In this document: piece after piece, positions 11,318 to 23,877 of the stretch
Numbering within the stretch: the stretch's first letter is position 1
Layout of the letters: every line of letters begins with the position of its first letter
NCBI RefSeq assembly: GCF_040712315.1
Contig: NC_134015.1
Location: 45,095,464 to 45,159,463 of the forward strand
Length of the DNA: 64,000 bases
Direction: 5' to 3'
Source of the DNA: Castanea sativa
Lineage: Eukaryota > Streptophyta > Magnoliopsida > Fagales > Fagaceae
Notes under the pieces: model-generated
What the model was told of the DNA's origin: nothing
Seen by the model: the letters and a program-made list of their open reading frames with translations, nothing else
Database searches by the model: none
Program-made: the position numbers and the translations under genes

Positions 11318-13562
11318 ATGATGAATATCATTGTTAACGTCTTCGCCTCTCTCTATTTTCTATTCATTCTTCTAAATACAACAAGGTGCTTCTTCTTTTT
11401 CTTCTTCTACTTCTATTATATTATATCATTATCCTTCCTAATACTCCCATTATTGCATTGCATTCGCATTTAATTATAATGATCAACTGCCCAGCTTTGA
11501 AGATAAAGATAACATGCGATTTTATAACTGTCTAAACTAATTAATCATTTTCTCCTACATGTTTCTGCTAAATTAATGACTAGAGTAAGTTTAACTTTTT
11601 TTTTTTGGTTAATAATTTGATAGTTAGAGATGAGAGATTTGAACTCTGGATGTCTCCATTAAAAATACCAGGAGTGTCCATTAGTTGAATTTCAAGATTC
11701 TTGGCAAGTTAACCATTTTTAGGAACTTCAGAGTGGTAATAATAGAGGCTTTAGTAAGGGTTTTGGTGGGACTCTCTCTGTGTTTGCTATTTGCTAAATT
11801 TTCTGCTATAGATGCAATGGCGGCTCCAATAATTTTTTCTCTCTCTCTTGTACATGTGTGTATGTGTTTGTTTCTTTAAAAAAAAAAAAAAAAAAAAAGG
11901 TTAGGGTGGTCCTCTGACCACCCTGGCTTCAATATGGAGTCGCTCCTGTATAGATGTACAATCAATTATTTAGGTATTTTTTGCTTATCATTTTGGAGAA
12001 TGAATTTTCTTGCATATATATTATAGATTGAGACCAAATTCACCGAATGTTGCTCTCTTTTGCTCTCAACACGTTTTCCAACGCAAAATTAGTTTCTTTG
12101 TACAAATTTCATGATACCAGTAAAGATTAGTGCATGATCTATCAACCTAGCTAAACTCCACAAAAGCCTTAGTCCTAAAAACTTTGGAAAGGGTTCGTTA
12201 TGTATTAGATCAAAAAGCAAATAAAGTAGGCTAAGAGGAATTTATGACTAGTATTTTTATGATTCGTGTCATTTTGTATGTCTTCGTTGAAACATCTATT
12301 TGAATTATGTCAAGGCTATATGTGGAAGCGCAATATGCGAGCTCCCCACCTAGAGGTTGGAACTCTTATGATTCCTTTAGCTGGACCATTTCCGAAAAAG
12401 AGTTCTTGGATAGTGCTCAATTCATATCTGATCGTCTACTCTCTAGTGGATATGAGGTAGGAAGACTACAGATACAAATTTTCTATCCCACTTTTTATTT
12501 TTCCCTCCATATTCCATCAATCACAACTTGCCAAAATATTCATTCTAATACTTTCAAGTAAAATACTCAAAAGTTTATCTCTGCAATGTAGTATGTTGTG
12601 GTGGATTATCTATGGTATCGGAGAAAGGTGGAAGGTGCTAACAAAGACTCTTCAGGATTTGATGTAATTGACGAATGGGGGAGGATGGTCCCTGACCCAG
12701 ATAGGTGGCCTTCCTCTAGAGATGGAAAAGGGTTCACTGAAGTAGCCAAGAAAGTGCATGACATGGGTTTGAAGTTTGGGATTCATGTTAGGAGAGGAAT
12801 AAGTACACAAGCAGTGAACGCAAACACCCTCATATTGGACACAAAAACGGTATTGTCAGAGCATTTTTCATTTATTTGTAGTTACTTTATGGAAGAACAA
12901 GGAAGCACACTCAATTTTAAAGTTTAATCCTCAGAAATACGAACAATGTTATTGGAATATGTAATGCAAATAGCAAAAAAAAAAGTGTCAAGAATAGTTA
13001 GCATTAGCAATAATTGCTTAAGCTTATGCTTTGATATATTTATTTTTATCAGGGAGAGGCTTTTGGAGAGGGTCGCAAAAAGTGGACTGCACAAGATATA
13101 GGGATTAAGGAAAGGCCATGTTCATGGATGCCACATGGTTTCGTGAGTGTAAATACCACGGCGAGAGCAGGAGCTGCCTTCTTGAGGTCACTCTATACAC
13201 AGTATGCTGAGTGGGGTGTTGATTTGGGTAATTAATTTGACCATTAGTTATTGGAAATTTGTCCTCTCTATGCATTGCTAGCTACAACATACTAGTCAGG
13301 GTGTTCTTGAAATCCCATGAGTTTATGCATGCAGAAACTTAAAAATTTTGATTTGTGCATGTAGTACGACCGTAACCTTATATACAATATTTTCATCACA
13401 ACAAATTCAATTGGACAGTCACCTGATTGGCAACTCATTCTCCATTTTCCACGTTTTAAGTTTGACATGGATTGTTTATATTTTCTTGTAGTGAAACATG
13501 ACTGTGTGTTTGGTGCTGACTTGGATGTAGGTGAAATAAGCGTTGTGTCAGAGGTAAGATGC

Positions 13563-13598
<36 letters not shown>

Positions 13599-16237
13599 GT
13601 TACTGTCACATCTGCAGTGACATTTGTGATATTTTAGAGGGAAAAAAAAAATTTTGACAGTAAAGAGATAGAATTTTATTAAACAAAAGTATTGAGTTAC
13701 AACTTACAATTCATCATTTGGGCGTTGGCTAGACATGTATGGCCAATCCAATCTAAGCACCCAGGCATGGGCATGTGAATAGGCTTGGTTTACACAACTT
13801 TTGCGCAACAATTCTGATGTGGCTGATGTTAATAAATTCATGCTTTCCATATTAAAGTTGGCTTAGTTCAATGATAAAATGTTTTGTTCATTTGAAAACA
13901 ATTTATTTAGTTTTTTTGTTGAAAATGTGCTAAAATATACTAGTTTGAAAAAGTGAAAAAAAAAAAAAATGAGGTTTTAAAATATTGTACATAAAAGCTA
14001 TATAAAAATAAATAAATAAAGGAAAAAGCTAGCTTATAATTAAGCTAGTCCCAAACACACAAATGATGTATTTTTCCTTTCATTTTAGGTTGTATTTGGA
14101 TAGATTATATTTGGCAACTTATTTTATTATTCAGTTAGTTGAGCTTAGTTAAACAGTGGCCAAAGCTACATTTTGTGTCCAGCATGCGATCTACCTTGCT
14201 CATGAGTGACACATGTAAGAAATTGACGAAGATTGTCTATTTACGTGCATGCTGAACATGGCTAGAGAGTGGAATCTGACTATAAACTTTATGAGAGACC
14301 TCATTTCATTCCATCCACCTTGTAAAGAAAGAGAGAACCTTTGCCTAAAAGCTGAAAATGCTCTCATCCTCTCTTCTCCATTTCTCTCACCATTGTCATA
14401 CATTTGAGAGAAATTTTGTTGCCTTAATCTCCTTCTCCATCTACTAAGTTTTGTGAGTTATGTGTTGAAGGTTTAGAAACTTAGGGTGCTATCACATATC
14501 CAATCCTCTGGGAAGCTAGTTGAAGATAGGGTTTCGTGAAGCTGGTTGCTAGGTGGAGCTTAGGAGGCTCAAGTATATAGGGGAATATGAGTTTGGAAGG
14601 TTCATAGTCTTACTTGTACTACAACTATTCATATAATGGACAATTTCTAATGGTGTGGTTGGGGGAGAGATTTTTTCCGCTAGGTGCTCAGGTTTTCCTC
14701 TTCCTAAACACTTCCTTGTGTTTGGCCTTGGTTTGCTTTATTTCTACATTTTTATATTGCTCTTTGTATGCTTTAGTTCATATTTGCACATGCTTACAAT
14801 ATGAAATTTGGTTAATCACTTACATTGAACTAAATGGTGGTTTAGGATTAAAAGTGATTAAGCCATAAAATTGGTCTATGGGGTTCTAAATATATGCCAG
14901 GGTATATTTAGCATTTCTCAATAAAGAATAAATAATGGGCCTATATGAAAGTGATAATTAGCTAAACACAATTTTTCACATAAAAAATCTAACAAAAGTT
15001 GTGGAATACAATATTTTGTTCAAAACATGCATGGTTGATTTATTTCATGGTGCGCCTTTGCCCAGGTTCTGAAGCAACTTGACCACCCCATATTGTATTC
15101 TCTGTCTCCTGGAACTGGTGCAACCCCAGCAATGGCCAAGGATGTGAGCGGATTAGTGAACATGTACAGGATAACTGGGGATGATTGGGATTCATGGGAA
15201 AATCTTGCGTCACATTTTGATGTTTCAAGGTAAAAAGGCAGTTCTATTTTTGTTCAAGATTTTTGGAGTTTAGGTTACACTTTAATCATTACTAGCAATG
15301 GTCTCACACAATGCACGGATAATGCTATAAATTGCTATGTGAGAAGCTTATATAAAATGTTCAAAATATTTTAAAGCAATAATATGAAGTAATGTTGCGA
15401 TAATATAAAGAGGCTTTTGTTAAATTAATGATGTAATACAAAATTAATTTAGGGGATGAAGAATTTAAATTATAGAGTAAGAGTAATTAAATGTCATGTA
15501 AATTAGATATTATTTATTATGTGGCGTTTCATAGTTTTTGTTTCTTCAATGCATTGGAGTAAACATAAAGTTTTTGTAATGTCGTGTTAATGTTTTGACT
15601 TATAGAAATATCATAGAAAAATTATGATGTCACATTTATATTATTTAAGTATGAAAATGATAGGTTAAACACTTGGTGAAATAGTAATATCCTACTAATA
15701 GAATTTTATCAAAAGAGAAATGATATGTCCACAACATTTTTACAACAAATCTTAAGTGGCAGGTTGTTACTGGTTGTTATTGTTAGGGCAAAAAAGTAAT
15801 CTTAGTGTTAAGTTCAAATTTGAACCAATAATAACTAACCACCTATGATTTGTTGTAAAAATATTGTAAAAATGTTGTGGACGTAGCACCTCTCTTATCA
15901 AAATATGTAAAGAATAAGAGGTCGAAAGCTAAATGAAAAATTATTCTAACAAAGATCTACATGGCAGGACGACATGGTTTCCCACGTGAGATTTTTTCTC
16001 TTTGAAATAAAATTTTAAAATAATAGGTTTATAAAATACTGTTATATATGGTGCACACCTATATATAATTAGTGCATGCCTATAAATAATTAATATGCAT
16101 ATTTACACCATTGACACATTCAATGAACTAAAAATTTTATATAAATACAAATTTTGATGAGATTGAAGCCTAAATGAGAAAATCTCAAAGAATGTGTCAC
16201 TTGGTAGAACCAAATGCTCTCTCTCACGTGATGTTTT

Positions 16238-16273
<36 letters not shown>

Positions 16274-19200
16274 ATTGATAGATGATTTCTGTTCCTTTTT
16301 TTTTTTGTTAGGGATTTTGCCGCAGCTAATATGATAGGAGCCACAGGCTTGAAGGGGAAGTCATGGCCTGACTTGGATATGCTACCACTAGGATGGCTGA
16401 CTGATCCAGGTTATAAGAATTTTCTACTTTTCCTTTATACATTTAATGAAGAATTTAGCTTTTTTTTTTTTTTTAATGTCAGGTACATATACAATTTTTT
16501 CTTAATTGGCCCCCGGATTTGCCTTCTTTCTTCTTTCTTTTAACCTTTAATTATATTTTTTTTGTCATATATAACTCAATAGATTTAGACAAAAATGTAA
16601 ATTTCACCTTTTAAGTTTGACTAAAATTCATTTTAATTCTCTAACTTTACTTTCGTTTAATTGAGTCTATTAAGTTTCGAATTTATTCAATTCAAGCATT
16701 CTGTCTAATTTTATTTTAAAAATTTTCATTAAAAAAAAATTATTATTTTCACATAAAAAAATCTATGAAATTAATAAAAATATTTTATAGAGTTTTTTAT
16801 GTGATTTTTTTTCAAATTTTTTTCCTCATTAGTTGATGGCATACTTAACAACAATATTTTTTTAATAGAATAAGACAAGAGGCCTGAATTGAATAAATTT
16901 TGAAATTTAAAGGATTTAATTTAACGAAAGTAAAATTAGAAAACTGAAATGAATTTCAGTCAAACTTAGAGGGTGTAATTTACATTTTAGCCTTGGATTT
17001 AATAGCAAAAGAACATATAGTTCCCAAAATATATAAGTAAATCTTATTAATAAAAACTTCTTTTATTTTCTACAAAAAATTCTCTTTAATTTTGTATTTA
17101 TAAAAGTTTAGGATACACGAATGCATGAATTTTTATTTTTTTATTTTTAATTAGAGGAAACATGCTATGATTTTGTCATAAAAATTTTGAGACATGACCT
17201 ACTTTCTCATCTATAAATAAAATAATTTTATTTTAAATTTTTTTATTTAGTATTGTCATTATTATATTTATCTTATTATACATCATATACATCAAGACAT
17301 ATAAAATAAAATTTATTATTGAATTTAAAAATTAATTGATTTGTATACTTTTATGTTTTCCTATTTTTAACTTTTAATGTGTGATATTTAATTTATTTAA
17401 TAAAAACATTGATTTATAATTTTTAAATAATGTAGATTCCAGTTAGCTTAATAAGTAAAGTCTCTTGTGGTTAAATAGGAAACTTAGATTCAAATCCAAC
17501 CTAAGCAAAAATGAAACTAATGAATGTCTTAGCTTGATGAGATATAGCAATTATTATAGAATAGACTCTATAAGTTTTAAATCCTAGCATATCTAAAACA
17601 GTGTTTAAAGAATATTAATTGTGATTAATATAATTTGAAATTTTGAAGCATAATTATACACGATTTAATGAAAGAAAATATTATTTGTCCTTCAATTATA
17701 TAAAAATAACTTGATGAAATTTTCTTATATTTGAGAAAATGATATGTAGAATAAATCTTTTTTTTTTTTTGGGCCTCTAGAATAAATTTTTTTAAAAGAC
17801 ATGTTTTAAGTATAAATTATACATATATGTACATTGCTTTTTAAAAATAAGAATATATGTGTATTATTTTGTGGATTTATAAATTATTGTTCAATTTAAC
17901 TCCCAAAAATATTTCTAGCTCTGCCACTGGGAGCGACAGAGTACTATTAGGTAAATCAATGAACTTAGTTGTTGTTTAAAGTGATTTTTGCTTTTACTTT
18001 GGGGTTCTTGACCAAGCAGTTTCAAGTGACAAATAGGTCCATTAGTTCATGCACTCAAATATGCATCACTTCAATTTCAATCTTCAAAAACAAAGAACTT
18101 GCCATTCCAATTCCGCTAGCTGACTTCTACATTGTCTGTCTAGACCAAGTGGCATGGCAACAAGTTCTCCAACCTGCTTCTTTACTTGAAACATGTTATA
18201 TATCTATGACAAAATCATTGGATAGTTAATTAGAAATTTTCAAAAGTCCCAGTTAACTATGGTTAACTTTATTTTTTTCAAATATTTTAGAGTCAAATGA
18301 AGGTCCACACAGAACAACTAACCTTACTCCAGATGAGCAAAAATCTCAGGTATTTATATCAAAACAAAGAAGTTAGTTATCTGTTGGTGTGTTTTATTAA
18401 TACAAATAAATAAATATTTACATTTACAACTTATGATTTATTATGAGTATTCTATCTATTAATTTCAAATGGTTATTACAAAAATTTATTATGTTTTTGT
18501 AACTTATATCTCCACTATATTGTCATTAAATTGATATTATAACTTACATCTTTTCTATACCTATAAAAAGGGAGTTTTACCATTCTAGAGAGGTAAACTT
18601 AAAAGTCCTATATGTGTACACACAAATGTGTAAAAATAATAAAATGAGAAAACATGTATAGAGTGGGTTTTTTTTTTTTTTTTAGACTTTTTGTGGACAA
18701 CAAAGGATGTTATTGTGGTGGAGCTTTTGCTCTACGGAGTAGTGCAAATTCGTGGAGAATACGGCGTGTGTGACTAGGCTATTGTATCCTAAGGAAATCA
18801 TGCCAATGAACTTATTGCACTGAATGAGATGTATCTTCGATATTCTCCCGTGGTGACACAAAATGCCTTAAAAATAGCAAGTATCACACCTCAGCCCAGC
18901 CATGCCTTATGATGATATCTATAATCTATTATTTTTATTTATATGTCATATATTATCATTCATACGAATGCATTGAGATAAGAAGTGAAATTTCATTTTA
19001 TTTGTTGTACACTTATTACATAATTGTGAAATATCAAACTATTTTATTGATTTTAAACTGCGGATCCAACTTTCTCTGTAACCCTTGAAAATTGAAATAA
19101 CTAAGCACTCTATTTTGACCTTATCTTTCTTATTTTCTCAGGTGACTTTGTGGTCTATGGCTAAGTCTCCTCTCATGTTTGGAGGAGATGTAAGAAGCCT

Positions 19201-19837
19201 TGACAACGCCACATACGACCTCATAACAAATGAGATTGTGTTGGAGATAAATTCCTTTAGCTCAAACAACATGGAGGCATGTGTACCCATCTAATCTTTT
19301 GTAGTCTTTAGGAAAAATGAGCATTGCCTAAATAGCAACATAACATATTATTTAATTGTTTGTACAGTTTCCTTATGTTACTAATGGGGCGCGTTCTTGG
19401 ATTGCAACTGGAAGAGATGGTACGATTCCCCAACCAACAAAGCACTCTAATTAGTAGAGCCTCATAGCTCTGCATTGCCCAAGTGCAAAGATTATTTTCA
19501 AAAATTAAAAAGTGCATAGTTCTATTCTTCACATTTTTTTAATGATTTTTCATGAATTAAAATATAATAATAGTAATGCTATTCTTAACGCTTTCTAATG
19601 ATTATTCTTTCATGCTTTCTAGGAGAAGTATATCTTGCATTTTTTAATGTAAACGCTGATCAGACAGAAATAACTGCAATGACATCCGACATGGCTAAGG
19701 TGCTTCCTGGTAAAAACTTGAGTTCCTGTATGTGCCATGAATTATGGAGTGGAAGAGACTGTGGGGTATTAAAGCAGTCTCTGTCAAAGGTAGTAGCAGG
19801 CCATGGCTGTGAACTATTTATTATGTTCTGTAGTTAG
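11318..19837 (+). CDS. GH27 glycosidase (APSE-like), copy 1, shortened paralogue
   Basis: Member of glycoside hydrolase family 27. Exons: 11318-11385, 12315-12456, 12592-12849, 13053-13227, 13492-13553, 15066-15229, 16312-16409, 18291-18349, 19142-19276, 19368-19419, 19623-19837; all phases join to an open 475-residue frame. Motifs retained: PPRGWNSYDSF; VKHDC with nucleophile Asp about 218; RITGDDW with acid/base Asp about 274; WPDLDMLPLGW; KSPLMFGGD. Compared with copies 2 and 3 it lacks most of exon 10, exons 11 and 12 and the start of exon 13; the tenth exon fuses FPYVT directly to ARSWIATGR in frame. The normal acceptor of exon 2 is also deleted, so splicing must use cag/AAG at 12312-12314, or translation starts at the in-frame ATG 12307 without a signal peptide. 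Introns are swollen by transposons to 8.5 kb overall. It may be a dying copy or a neofunctionalised short form; open frame preserved, expression unknown. Confidence 0.75.
11590..11720 (-). mobile_element. SINE-like element, family A, in intron 1 of GH27 copy 1
   Basis: On the minus strand the sequence reads caactaatggacactcctgg, then ggagacatccagagttcaaa, then ctaactatcaaattattaac and ends in a T-run (A-run in sense) at 11600-11610. The GAGTTCAAATCTC string resembles a tRNA-derived B box. The same arrangement recurs at 40395-40490, 49525-49620, 49712-49800 and 59555-59670. Confidence 0.6.
13554..15065 (+). repeat. Intron 5 of GH27 copy 1 with Copia-like LTR remnant
   Basis: The intron carries a CT microsatellite at 13567-13597. 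From about 14170 to 14960 it has sequence resembling a Copia LTR: cttctccatctactaagttt, then ggggaatatgagtttggaag, then ttgggggagagattttttcc, then ttggttaatcacttacattg, ending near atatgccagggtatatttagc. I see no target duplication, and no internal coding region, so it would be a solo or partial LTR. In copies 2 and 3 the corresponding intron is only about 100-125 bases long, so most of this is inserted DNA. Confidence 0.45.
15712..15894. mobile_element. MITE family B, copy 1 (intron 6 of GH27 copy 1)
   Basis: The ends pair as an imperfect inverted repeat: agaaatgatatgtccacaac and attttt acaacaaat on the left against atttgttgtaaaaat and aatgttgtggacgtagcacc on the right. The core phrase ttcaaatttgaaccaataat recurs in a related copy at 55795-55975. 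No coding capacity. Confidence 0.7.
16588..16992. mobile_element. MULE-type MITE with long inverted repeats (intron 7 of GH27 copy 1)
   Basis: Left aaaatgtaaatttcacctttt, aagtttgactaaaattcatt and actttactttcgtttaa pair with the reverse complement of the right end over roughly 130 bases; the right part reads gaatttcagtcaaacttaga and gggtgtaatttacattttag. The flanks atagattta (16579-16587) and ttggattta (16993-17001) agree at 7 of 9 positions, as expected for an old 9-bp Mutator-type duplication. Nothing is encoded in the 405 bp. Confidence 0.75.
17437..17600 (+). mobile_element. SINE-like element in intron 7 of GH27 copy 1
   Basis: The string tagcttaataagtaaagtc resembles a tRNA-derived A box and agattcaaatccaacc, about 45 bases further, a B box; a transcribable tail follows (gatgagatatagcaattatt). 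The A/B spacing is right for a polymerase III promoter. It differs from SINE families A and C of this window, and is degenerate. Confidence 0.45.
17601..18290. other. Rest of intron 7 of GH27 copy 1
   Basis: AT-rich sequence. From about 17940 it again resembles the matching intron of copies 2 and 3 (phrases such as aataggtccatt and acatgttatatatctatgac), which shows the intron's conserved part lies at its 3' end and the transposons were inserted upstream. Confidence 0.55.
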
Positions 19838-20149
19838 CATTGTGGATAAATTAAAACGAAGATGTAATCAGTCATCTATGTTGTACTACATATAATGAAC
19901 CCATTAGTTATATGAGGTAATGATAATTCTTTGTGACAAATCTGTTGGTCTCTGTTTCTGATATCATAATGTATGTTGCCAACTTGCCATTTAATCTTGG
20001 GTGAGATGTAGTTTACGAAAAATGAAAGCGTAGACCAATTTCTATCGCCCCTAACACCCGTAAATGCGGAAAATATTTTCTAGAATCAATTTATGTCGTA
20101 CAAAACATAGCTTAAATTTCAAGTTTACTCATTCTTTGAATGTTTGGAT
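19838..20149. other. 3' flank of GH27 copy 1
   Basis: Contains sequence related to the 3' flanks of the other copies (for example tcatctatgttgtactacat and tgataattctttgtgacaaa), so it was part of the duplicated unit and probably holds the 3' untranslated region. No clear AATAAA was seen. Confidence 0.5.
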
Positions 20150-21386
20150 ATTAAATGTATAAAAATTACACTCAGTAATTTGTGAAGAAAAATGTCCACA
20201 CATCAAAAAATTGTCTACAATGAATATACAAAATTATATCCATTTATTGAAAAACTGTGTATATTAAATGTATTGAATTATGTACATTCTTTGAAAAATT
20301 GTGTATGTTGAATATATAGAATTTGGTATATTCTTTAAAACTTTTTGTATATTAAATGTACAAAATTGTGTACATTGAATATATAGAATTGTGTTACACT
20401 CTCTAAAGGTTGGGATATTGAAAGTACAAAATTGTGTATATTATTTGAAAATTTGTGTACATTAAATGTAAAGAATTGTCCAATTTTTTTTGAAAATTTA
20501 TGTACATTGAATGCACAAAATTGAAAATTTGTGTACAATGAATATATTAAATTGAGTACATTCTTTGAGAAAATATGTATGTTGAATATACAGTATTGTG
20601 CATATGAAATGAAAAATTATGTGCACTGAATCTACAAAAATGTGTATATTAATGGAAAAGTTGTGTGCATTCTTTAAAAAATTGTTTATGCTGAATATAC
20701 AAAATTCTGTACATTCTTTGAAAATTTGTGTATATTCAATATACAAATTTTTTTTAGTTCTTTGAAAAAGTATATGCTTTGAATAAACAAAATTGTGTAC
20801 ATTTTTTAAAATTTTGTGTAAGTTATATGTGCAAAGTTTTGTACATTAAATTTGTGCATATTGAATATACAGAATTGGGAAAAATTTTGTATATTAATAT
20901 ACAAAATTGTGTACATTGAATATACAAAATTATCTATATTCTTTGAAAAAAAACGTGTACAATAATGGACGAAATTGAATACATTGTTTTTTTTTTTTAA
21001 ATGGTTATATTCTTAGGAAAATTGTGTACATTAAATTTACATAAATATGTACATTCGCGTTGAGTATACAAAATTGTATAAATTCTTTAAAAATTTGTGT
21101 ACATTGAATGTACAAAATTGTATACTTTCTACTAAAAGTTGTGTGCTTTGATTATACAAAATGTGTAATTTCTTTGAAATATTTTTAGCATTCTATGAAA
21201 ATTTCGTTCCTTGGATGTACAAAAGTGTATAGATTCTTTGAAAAATTGTACACATGGGAGTATAGAACTTTGTACATTTGTGTACTTTGAATATACAGAA
21301 TTGTGTATATTATTCATAAAATCTGCACAAATGAAACTACAAAACTATGTAAATTCATTGAAAAGTTGTGTAAATTGAGTGTAAGT
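20150..21386. repeat. Dimeric minisatellite, left block
   Basis: Degenerate tandem repeat built from two alternating half units of about 23 bases: one reads aaaattgtgtacattgaatatac, shortened here as TTGTGTACATTGAATATAC, the other TTGTGTACATTCTTTGAAAA. Dozens of half units are visible. Stop-poor minus-strand frames in this block are by-products of the repeat. The block is interrupted at 21386 by the insertion of the Ty3/gypsy element and continues at 32889. Confidence 0.88.
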
Positions 21387-22229
21387 TGTAGGGACATTGG
21401 GCCCAGTAATTTATAAAGGAGGGCCCCAGAATACCTCTTGGGCTAAAGGCCCAATCCAAGGACATCAAGTGATTTAGGGGTGAGTGAATGTAACTCATAA
21501 AGAAAATACTAGGTAAAGATGTGATAGTGTATGAATAATTAGGTCCAAGGAAGACTTTGACCTTGGGTAATAAAACCGAGGTAATAGAAGGGAAGGTTCA
21601 AATATCCCTCGGCTATGTTATAGAAATTCCTATGGTTTCAGGAAGACACGGTACACGTGGAGGGTAATAGAAAGGGTGGTGGAATATCTAAGGTAAAGCT
21701 GCTACCACCGCCCCCACATTAAAAACTCTGCAATTGATATGCTGGCTGCATTGATGGAGAAATGGGACCTGAGCATAAGGTTTGGAACTTGGCCCCTGAC
21801 TCCAAAAGACTTTAGGGAAACTTGATGGGACAAGTATCTAAACCAGCGTTATAACCATGAGGTGGAAGATGAGAAGGAAGGAAAGAGGAAGTATAAATAG
21901 GAGAAGTGACCTTCGGAAGAAGGGGAGGCTTTTTCTTTGAAAATAGAAAGAATAGTATATGATAATCTGACGATCAACAATTGTAATCAATCTTAAGAAG
22001 CAATATTATAAACTATCCTCGGATTGTGTCCGAGGAGGAGCTTTCATTCATATTCTTACAGATCTCCCCTTATTTGTGCCATTGGGCCCAAAGCCCGTTC
22101 TTTCTTTGTTGTTTAAACCACCTTTGAAATCTAGATTTCAAGCCCACTCTCTACAAATTTATTGTAAAAAGGTCTTGCAAGCCCTTTCCCTTTTGATTGT
22201 GGATCGAGAGTTCGAATTGTGTCCTTACA
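21387..22229 (+). repeat. 5' LTR
   Basis: 843 bp, TG...CA ends. Its last 270 bases differ from the 3' LTR at eight positions by my count, all transitions; its first 130 bases differ at about fifteen. This uneven but clear divergence points to an old insertion. Confidence 0.93.
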
Positions 22230-22249
22230 ATTGGCGCCGTCTGTGGGAA
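22230..22249 (+). other. Primer-binding site
   Basis: The sequence ttggcgccgtctgtggga begins one base after the LTR end, the expected place for pairing with the 3' end of a host tRNA. The tggcgcc start is common in Tat-lineage elements; I do not name the tRNA. Confidence 0.7.
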
Positions 22250-22277
22250 TTTAGTCTTTGAAGAGGTTTAAAACATT

Positions 22278-23830
22278 ATGGTGGGCTCAGAATCACAACA
22301 CCGTACAGAGTCTGTAGGCTCCCAGCATGAGGATCACTTCTTGCATCTTAAGCACGAAGAGAACCAAGAAGGTAGTGTGCATACTACGCACACTACCAGA
22401 AGTAGAAGTCATTCACAAGGGGAAGTAGAGTTCCTCACGAGGAAAATACCAAGGCCATGCAGAAAGAAATTGACAGCCTAAAAAGGAAATTGCGTCACGA
22501 GAGGCGAAGGCGAACTCCTTCTGTCTCCGATCCCTCTTCAGAAGGTTCTGAGGATGATAATTACGGGTAGAGGTCCAGAACTCCCCCAGATGAATCTTTC
22601 TCTTACTAGGAAGACAACCTGCATGGGCGACAAGGTAGAAACTATTCCTCTAGGGGCTTGGGAAATGATGCAATGGGTAGGGCGTTGCACCAAATCTCCA
22701 GGTCACCCTTCACACGCAAGTTGGAAGAAGGAAGGCTACCTCGGCGCTTCACACAACCGGCCTTCACTATTTACAATGGCCGAACGGATCCTGTGGAGCA
22801 TGTGAGCCATTTCAGCCAGAGGATGGCAGTACATTCCAAGAATGAGACTTTGATATGCAAGATTTTTCCCTCTAGCCTGGGGTCCGTGGCCATGAGATGG
22901 TTTGATGGCTTGAGGGCAGGCTCTATCAATTCTTTCAAGGAACTTACTAGGGCATTTGGCTCTCATTTCATCACATGCAGTAAAGTTCCTCGGTCTTTGG
23001 ATTCATTATTATCCATGGCCATGAGGGAAGAGGAAACCCTGAGAACATATTCGGACAGGTATTGGGAGATGTTCAATGAAATTGACGGGGACTTCGATGA
23101 TGTGGTGATAAGGACCTTCAAGGTCGGCCTACCTACAGAGCATGACTTAAGGAAATCTTTGACGAAAAAGCCTGTCAGAAGTGTGCGTCGGCTCATGGAT
23201 CGCATCGATGAGTACAAAAGGGTTGAGGAAGATCAGCAACAAGGAAAGGGTAAGGCGAAGGTTATTCTTCAAGAGATGAGGGATTTCAGGTCGGACAGAT
23301 ACAACAACAACAAGCCTGTAAAGGATTTTTTCAGACAAGCTGGTCCTATGGCCCCACAGGTGGTCAACACCATTTTCAAGGAACCGGTGCAACAACTGTT
23401 GGAGAAAATCAGGCATGAGTCATACTTCAAGTGGCCCAATAAGATGGCAGGGGACCCTTTGAGACGCAACCAAAATCTCCATTGCCATTATCACCAGGAA
23501 AGGGTCATACTACCAAGAATTGTCAAACTCTGTGGAATCATTTGGAGCAATTGGTTAAGGAGGGAAAGTTAAAGCAATTCCTGTATCAGCCTAATGGGCA
23601 AGGAAACCACTCAGGGGCGGCAAACCACGGTGGTTCTTCGTCAAGGCCTCCTCTGGGAACAATCAACGTTATTTTCGCGACACCTGGAAGGACTGGCTCA
23701 ACTCCTTTTAGGGTGATGTCTGTGGCTCGGACCTTGGCTGAGGAATCAAGAGATCAGCCGAAGAGGATTAAGGCAAATATCCTACCAGTTTTGGGTTTCT
23801 CGGAAGAGGAAAAAATCGAGACTGTCTAGC
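22278..23830 (+). pseudogene. gag of the Tat element, decayed
   Basis: Would encode the particle-forming Gag protein. A start at 22278 (MVGSESQHRTESVGS) leads after a frameshift near 22450-22480 and stops near 22568 and 22605 into the retrotransposon gag domain (22658-23460): YNGRTDPVEHVSHFSQRM, then FPSSLGSVAMRWFDGL, then LRTYSDRYWEMFNEI and FKVGLPTEHDLRKSL. The C-terminal part (23482-23829) is in another frame (YHQ... region near 23500, GHTTKNCQTLWNHLE resembling the single CCHC-type knuckle). The frame then ends at the TAG at 23827. Confidence 0.85.
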
Positions 23831-23877
23831 CACATGATGATGCCTTAGTTGTTACCCTAAGAATAGGAAATTATGAT

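Noticed and set aside
18680..18920. Possible exon in intron 8 of GH27 copy 1 (GC-richer stretch)
   Set aside because: No counterpart in copies 2 and 3, stop codons in frames, and the exon 8-9 junction is already in phase; more likely a repeat fragment.
20335..21317. Minus-strand ORFs rich in Phe, Asn, His and Tyr across the minisatellite
   Set aside because: They follow the 23-bp half unit and appear in all blocks of the array; no start context, domain or composition typical of a gene.
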